From an uncultured Bacillota bacterium (GTDB lineage Bacteria > Bacillota_I > Bacilli_A > RF39 > UBA660): a DNA stretch of 28,272 nt. The position numbers were made by a program, and so were the translations under genes. The notes beneath the pieces are model-generated. The model was not told the origin of the DNA, made no database searches, and was given only the letters and a program-made list of their open reading frames with translations. Below, piece after piece: positions 24,322 to 28,272 of the stretch. Numbering within the stretch: the first letter of the stretch is position 1; each line of letters begins with the position of its first letter. The stretch spans positions 1-28,272 of the forward strand of contig CAMVNN010000007.1 in assembly GCA_947168865.1 (NCBI GenBank). The letters run 5' to 3'.

Positions 24322-25836
24322 ATGGCTAGAAAGAAAGCAAAAAACTTCGCATTAGGTCCGATTATAACTATAATAATTATGATAGTATTAGTTGCTATTT
24401 TAAGCTTTACTTTTTCTAAACTTGGTTTGACAACTAATAAAAGTGAAATAATTAATGGTGAAATATCGACAATTAATATTGGTGTGAATAATATTTTATC
24501 AAGAGAAGGAATAAAATATTTCTTTTCATCAATATTATCAGGTTTTAAAAATTTTGATGCAATATATATTTTTATTGTCGCAATGATAGGAATTGGTTTT
24601 GCAGATTCAAGTGGTTTATTTAAGAAAGCTTTTAAAAATGCAAGAAAGTTTAAATTATCATTTATTGTAATTTTAACTTTAACAGCAGGCTGTTTATTAG
24701 GTGGACTAGGGTTAAATAGTTATGCATTTTTATTACCTCTTTCGGGATATATTTACAAAAATTTGAATAAAAATCCAATCGTAGGAGTAATGACAATGTT
24801 TATTGCACTTACTATGGGGCAAGCAACAGGAATTTTACCTACTTACTTGCAACAGAATCTTGGAACTTTAACCGAAAGTTCAGCCATAATATCAGTTGAT
24901 GCTAATTACACTTATAAGGCATCATCATTGATATATATATTAGTTTCTAGTTTGGTCATATTCGTGATTATGGGAAATGTAATAATTGATAAATATTTGG
25001 TTCCTAAAATGCCAAAACTAAAAGCTGAAGACGAAATAGAAGAATTAGAGGTAGAACATAAAGGCTTAAAAAACTCCACACTTGCATTTTTCTTGATGAT
25101 GATAATCCTAGTTTATTTACTTATTCCAGGATTACCATTAAGTGGCAGCTTACTAGGTAATGGAAATAATTACCTTGAGCGTCTTTTAGGAGAAAGCGCC
25201 CCATTTAAAGAATCATACGTTTTTATCTTTAGTTTGATATTAATTGTGTGTGGTACAATATTTGGAATAAGTGCCAAAAAGATTAAAACTTTTGATGATT
25301 TTACAAGGAATTTTTCGCACGCATTATCTGGAACTTCCCTTGTTTTTGTCTTTTCGTTTTTTGTGTCTCAATTAATATCAATTGTTGAATGGAGTAATTT
25401 AAATGTATTTTTCACTTCATTACTTGTCAATTGGATTAGTGCCTTAGAAATAACAGGATTAGGCTTAATTTTCATTTATTTTATAACAATAATAATTGTA
25501 AGCGTACTAATACCTGATACTGTATCAAAATGGAATATAATTGCCCCAATAGCGGTACCACTTTTAATGCGAGCTAATATAAGTGCTAGTTTTTCACAAT
25601 TTATATTTACAGCAGCAGATGGTCTTGGGAAAGGGTTATCTATTTTCTTCCCATATACAGCAATTTTCTTTGGATTAATATATAAGTATACAGATTCTGG
25701 AGATTTTGGATTTATAAAAGTTTATAAATTATTATCTCCACTTATAATTCTCTTTACAATTGTATGGCTTGTTATTATAATAACTTGGTATGTAGTTGGT
25801 ATACCTACAGGAATTGGTGTTCTACCAAGTTTATAA
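24322..25836 (+). CDS. AbgT-family transporter
   Basis: The AbgT family includes importers of p-aminobenzoyl-glutamate and exporters that give sulfonamide resistance. The 504-aa protein has about a dozen hydrophobic helices: an N-terminal TM (12-34), a large loop, then VAMIGIGFADSSGLF, matching the AbgT GxGxAExSGL region, the pattern GLNSYAFLLPLSGYIYK, and the conserved hairpin segment KWNIIAPIAVPLLM near residue 405. The C-terminal part has the usual FFPYTAIFFGL. Which solute it moves cannot be told. It sits 9 nt after yyzM and 12 nt before ychF within the par operon, an unusual place for a transporter. A strong GGGAGGAA ribosome site precedes it. Confidence 0.85.
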   Translation: MARKKAKNFALGPIITIIIMIVLVAILSFTFSKLGLTTNKSEIINGEISTINIGVNNILSREGIKYFFSSILSGFKNFDAIYIFIVAMIGIGFADSSGLFKKAFKNARKFKLSFIVILTLTAGCLLGGLGLNSYAFLLPLSGYIYKNLNKNPIVGVMTMFIALTMGQATGILPTYLQQNLGTLTESSAIISVDANYTYKASSLIYILVSSLVIFVIMGNVIIDKYLVPKMPKLKAEDEIEELEVEHKGLKNSTLAFFLMMIILVYLLIPGLPLSGSLLGNGNNYLERLLGESAPFKESYVFIFSLILIVCGTIFGISAKKIKTFDDFTRNFSHALSGTSLVFVFSFFVSQLISIVEWSNLNVFFTSLLVNWISALEITGLGLIFIYFITIIIVSVLIPDTVSKWNIIAPIAVPLLMRANISASFSQFIFTAADGLGKGLSIFFPYTAIFFGLIYKYTDSGDFGFIKVYKLLSPLIILFTIVWLVIIITWYVVGIPTGIGVLPSL

Positions 25837-25848
25837 GGAGGCTTTATA

Positions 25849-26940
25849 ATGGGTTTAAAAGCAGGAATCGTTGGACTTCCAAATGTTGGAAAATCAACTT
25901 TATTTAATGCAATTACTAAGAAAAATGTTTTAGCAGCAAATTATCCATTTGCAACAATCGAACCAAATGTAGGGGTCGTTGAATTACCAGATGAAAGAAT
26001 GACATTTTTGAAAGAAATGTACGAGCCAAGAAGTTTTGTACCAACAGCTTTCGAATTTATTGACATTGCTGGATTAGTAGCTGGTGCATCAAAAGGAGAA
26101 GGCTTAGGTAATAAGTTTCTATCACATATTCGTGAAGTAGATGCTATATGTGAAGTTGTTAGATGTTTTGAAAATAGCAATATTACACATGTAAGTGGTA
26201 AGGTAGATCCTGTTAGAGATGTCGATATCATTAACATTGAATTGATGTTAGCAGATTTAGAAGTTATTAATAATCGTATTAATAGAATAGGAAAAAAAGC
26301 TGCATTATCTGCTGATAAAGAAGTTAAAGCTGAGAGTTTACTTTTAGAGAAATTAAAAGATGCCTTAGAAAATGAAATGGCACTTCGTGATTTAGTTTTA
26401 GATGAAGATGAACTAAAAAAAGCAAAATCTTATAATCTACTAACAATAAAACCAATAATATATGTTGCAAACGTAACTGAAGAAGATTTAATCAAAGGAA
26501 CTAATTTCTATGTTGAAAAACTTCAAGAATATGTTCATGATGATGTAGTTGTTATGTGTGCTAAAATCGAATCAGAATTAGCCGATTTAGGTGATGAAGA
26601 GAGATTAGAATTCTTAAATGAATTAGGAATTAAAAAGAGCGGCCTTGATTCTTTAATCAAGAAAACGTACCGCAAATTGGGGTTAGAGACATTCTTTACT
26701 GCTGGAAGTGATGAAGTAAGAGCTTGGACTTTTATTAGAGGCACTAAAGCTCCAAAATGCGCCGGAATAATTCATAGCGATATCGAAAGAGGATTTATTC
26801 GTGCTGAGGTTATGAGTTTCAATGATTTAAAGGAATTAGGTTCTGAGAAAAAAGTTCAAGAAGCTGGAAAATTACGCATTGAAGGTAAAGAATATGTAAT
26901 GCAAGATGGAGATATAGTTTATTTCAGATTTAACGTATAA
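25849..26940 (+). CDS. ychF: Redox-regulated ATPase YchF (OLA1-like)
   Basis: YchF is a ribosome-associated Obg-superfamily P-loop protein that prefers ATP to GTP and affects stress responses. The 363-aa length is standard. The G1 motif is GLPNVGKST (8-16), then the IEPNVGVVELPD segment, FIDIAGLVAGASKGEGLGN (G3 region), a coiled-coil insertion around 140-185, and the C-terminal TGS domain starting near TFFTAGSDEVRAWTFIRG. It is the last gene of the parA-parB-yyzM-abgT-ychF run, ends in a strong terminator, and lies before rpsF as in B. subtilis (yyaF-rpsF). Confidence 0.97.
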   Translation: MGLKAGIVGLPNVGKSTLFNAITKKNVLAANYPFATIEPNVGVVELPDERMTFLKEMYEPRSFVPTAFEFIDIAGLVAGASKGEGLGNKFLSHIREVDAICEVVRCFENSNITHVSGKVDPVRDVDIINIELMLADLEVINNRINRIGKKAALSADKEVKAESLLLEKLKDALENEMALRDLVLDEDELKKAKSYNLLTIKPIIYVANVTEEDLIKGTNFYVEKLQEYVHDDVVVMCAKIESELADLGDEERLEFLNELGIKKSGLDSLIKKTYRKLGLETFFTAGSDEVRAWTFIRGTKAPKCAGIIHSDIERGFIRAEVMSFNDLKELGSEKKVQEAGKLRIEGKEYVMQDGDIVYFRFNV

Positions 26941-26965
26941 AAGTTGTTTTAACAACTTTTTTTTT
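26941..26965 (+). terminator. Intrinsic terminator of ychF
   Basis: AAGTTGTT (26941-26948) and AACAACTT (26951-26958) form a hairpin beginning directly after the stop codon, followed by an uninterrupted T run to 26965. Confidence 0.9.
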
Positions 26966-26972
26966 GTATAAT
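26944..26972 (+). promoter_or_regulatory. Promoter of the lipoprotein gene, nested in the ychF terminator
   Basis: TTGTTT (26944-26949) is 17 bp from TATAAT (26967-26972). The -35 is part of the terminator stem, so the two signals share bases. The start codon at 26991 has AGAAGGTG upstream. Confidence 0.75.
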
Positions 26973-26990
26973 TAAATAGAAGGTGAATAT

Positions 26991-28016
26991 ATGAAAAAGA
27001 GAATATTATTAATTATGTTATTCTTGCTATTCTTAGCTGGCTGTGAGAGTAGCGAAGAACCAAAAGAACTAACTGAAGCCGATTTTATTGTGCCAACAAT
27101 GTCTGACAAAGTAGATGAAGATGGAATTTGGGTAGGGACATTCCAATTAGTATGGAATGATTTAAAAAATGAACTTGTTAAACAAGATATTCAAATAGAT
27201 CATGAGATGGCTAGAAATTTGAACCAAGAAACCTTTACCGAAAAAGACTTATCAAGTGAATATTATTATAAGAAATATGGTAAAGCAAGTTTAGAATTGA
27301 AAGCTGAAATGGAAAAGGGAATAAAAGATAAATTTAATCAAAAAAGTGAGATTTTAGACAAATTAGATTGGTCGAATAATAAATACATATTCTATACAAT
27401 GCTTTATCGTGAATTTGAATTCGAAAAAAAGTTTGACATTTTATCTAATACAGACTTTGGAAGATATAAAAATATCAGATTTTTTGGAATCTCTCCTGAT
27501 TCAAACGAAAAATTAAAAAATCAAGTGGAAATTCTTTTCTACGAAAACAATCAAAATTTTGCTATTTCTCTTAAAACAAAATCTGGCGATGAGATAATAA
27601 TGTATAAAAATCCAAATGGCGAAACTTTTGAAGAAATGTATTCAAATATGAAAGATAAAATGAAAGTTTATGATGGAAATACTTTTATGGGATCAAAAGA
27701 TGAATTTAAAGCTCCAATGATATCAATTAATTATCTTCGTGATTATAATGAATTAAAGGATAAACCATTTTTGACAGCAGATGGAGAAGAATTAATGATA
27801 TCTGATGCTTTACAAACAGTTCAAATGATTTTAAATGAAAAAGGCGGAAAAGTTAAAAGTGAAGCAGCAATTGGTGTTAAAGAAACTGCTATGATATCAG
27901 AAGATGAACCTAAGAAATTGTATTTAAATGACACATTTACATTGTTTTTGAAAGAAGAAAATAAAGATAAACCATATCTAGCTCTTAAAATAACAGATAT
28001 TACTAAATTTCAATAA
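26991..28016 (+). CDS. Lipoprotein with divergent serpin-like domain
   Basis: The first 18 residues form a lipoprotein signal ending LFLAGC (Cys18), so the protein is probably tethered outside the membrane. It is 341 aa. The rest has serpin-like order by eye: a helical start, a segment resembling the serpin LVNAIYFKGxW..PF strand (NNKYIFYTMLYREFEFEKKF), then VEILFYENNQNFAISL, and late in the chain ISDALQTVQMILNEKGG (270-286), like the serpin stretch before the reactive loop. EAAIGV (291-296) resembles the hinge, and LNDTFTLFLKEE the final strand. The hinge lacks the Ala-rich GTEAAAAT form of inhibitory serpins, so protease inhibition is uncertain. The resemblance is my reading without a profile search. 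It is a single-gene unit between ychF and rpsF. Confidence 0.6.
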   Translation: MKKRILLIMLFLLFLAGCESSEEPKELTEADFIVPTMSDKVDEDGIWVGTFQLVWNDLKNELVKQDIQIDHEMARNLNQETFTEKDLSSEYYYKKYGKASLELKAEMEKGIKDKFNQKSEILDKLDWSNNKYIFYTMLYREFEFEKKFDILSNTDFGRYKNIRFFGISPDSNEKLKNQVEILFYENNQNFAISLKTKSGDEIIMYKNPNGETFEEMYSNMKDKMKVYDGNTFMGSKDEFKAPMISINYLRDYNELKDKPFLTADGEELMISDALQTVQMILNEKGGKVKSEAAIGVKETAMISEDEPKKLYLNDTFTLFLKEENKDKPYLALKITDITKFQ

Positions 28017-28020
28017 AAAA

Positions 28021-28046
28021 AGATGTTTACAAAGCATCTTTTTTTT
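28021..28046 (+). terminator. Intrinsic terminator of the lipoprotein gene
   Basis: AGATGTTT (28021-28028) pairs with AAGCATCT (28032-28039, one G-U) across a 3-base loop, extended by flanking A and T, and is followed by a T run. Confidence 0.88.
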
Positions 28047-28054
28047 GCTATAAT
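28026..28054 (+). promoter_or_regulatory. Promoter of rpsF, nested in the preceding terminator
   Basis: TTTACA (28026-28031) lies in the terminator hairpin loop region, 17 bp from an extended -10, TGCTATAAT (28046-28054). Transcription should begin near 28061. Confidence 0.85.
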
Positions 28055-28060
28055 CATTGC

Positions 28061-28097
28061 GAGTATTTCAAATACTCCTTGCTTTCAAAAAGAAAGC
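28061..28097 (+). promoter_or_regulatory. Structured 5' leader of rpsF, candidate ribosomal-protein autoregulatory element
   Basis: Two consecutive hairpins lie between the predicted start of transcription and the ribosome site: GAGTATT/AATACTC with a TCA loop (28061-28077), and GCTTTC/GAAAGC with an A5 loop (28081-28097). The S6-S18 operon of many bacteria is controlled by its own product binding the leader; that this is such an element is inference from position and structure only. Confidence 0.5.
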
Positions 28098-28122
28098 CAT
28101 TAGACCATAAGGAGGTGTAAAA

Positions 28123-28272
28123 ATGAAAAAATATGAGGTAATGTACATTGTACGCCCAAATTTAAGTGAGGACGAACTTGCAGCAGTAGTTAAGAAATTT
28201 AATGATGTATTAGCTACTAAGAATTCAAAAGTTGTTAATGTAACTGAAATGGGTCAAAGAGAATTAGCTTAT
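28123..28272 (+). CDS. rpsF: 30S ribosomal protein S6 (5' part, runs off the window)
   Basis: S6 binds 16S rRNA with S18 in the platform of the small subunit. The visible 50 residues start MKKYEVMYIVRPNLSEDEL and end with EMGQRELAY, the classic S6 pattern in which the first beta strand carries YEVMYIVRP and the later strand WGxRxLAY (here MGQRELAY). The remainder lies beyond the window. The start has a strong AAGGAGGTG ribosome site. Firmicutes usually follow it with ssb and rpsR, to be expected next. Confidence 0.96.
   Translation, partial: MKKYEVMYIVRPNLSEDELAAVVKKFNDVLATKNSKVVNVTEMGQRELAY

Noticed and set aside
1..28272. tRNA or rRNA genes and insertion sequences
   Set aside because: All the space is accounted for by protein genes or short gaps; I saw no tRNA-like cloverleaf, rRNA sequence, transposase or terminal inverted repeats.

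Overview
This window is the replication-origin region of an AT-rich, low-GC Gram-positive bacterium. The gene order (gyrA-gyrB-recF-x-dnaN-dnaA on the minus strand, then rpmH-rnpA-yidC-jag-mnmE-mnmG-rsmG ... parA-parB-yyzM ... ychF-rpsF on the plus strand) is the classic Firmicutes oriC block. Genes point away from the dnaA/rpmH gap in both directions, so the origin lies there. TGA serves as a stop (for example at the end of mnmE) and TGG encodes Trp, so this is the standard bacterial code and not a Mycoplasma. No sporulation gene is visible. The relaxed gene set, a ComK-like regulator and very AT-rich codon use suggest a Bacilli/Erysipelotrichia-type lineage, perhaps an uncultured gut relative of the Mollicutes. 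That placement is inference.

Layout. Positions 1-448 hold no gene. They carry a tandem array of eight parS centromere sites spaced 42-45 bp apart, followed by a perfect 28-bp palindrome. Positions 449-5925 (minus) hold gyrA, gyrB and recF, packed 1-10 nt apart. Positions 6055-6501 (minus) encode a ComK-family competence regulator where many Firmicutes carry the S4-domain gene yaaA. dnaN and dnaA follow. DnaA boxes lie both between dnaA and dnaN and in the 308-bp gap between dnaA and rpmH, giving a bipartite oriC. On the plus strand are rpmH-rnpA-yidC-khpB (ribosome, RNase P, membrane insertion, RNA binding), then mnmE-mnmG-rsmG-rsmA (tRNA and 16S rRNA modification). Next come a sodium:amino-acid symporter with ung-tilS-ftsH, a type IV prepilin-like gene, parA-parB-yyzM with an AbgT-family transporter and ychF, a divergent serpin-like lipoprotein, and the start of rpsF.

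How it fits together. ParB (23.2-24.1 kb) should load on the parS array about 23 kb away on the other side of oriC. ParA and ParB then segregate origins fired by DnaA, with DnaN, RecF and gyrase encoded on the left arm. ComK and the prepilin hint at DNA uptake, but no other competence gene is in view.

Expression signals are very compact. Several intrinsic terminators contain the stop codon of the gene they end, and the next promoter often begins inside the terminator hairpin. The most notable observations are the phased parS array, comK inside the dnaN-recF interval, the serpin-like lipoprotein, the internally repeated Cys-rich prepilin, a four-residue-shorter ribosomal protein L34, and the structured rpsF leader.
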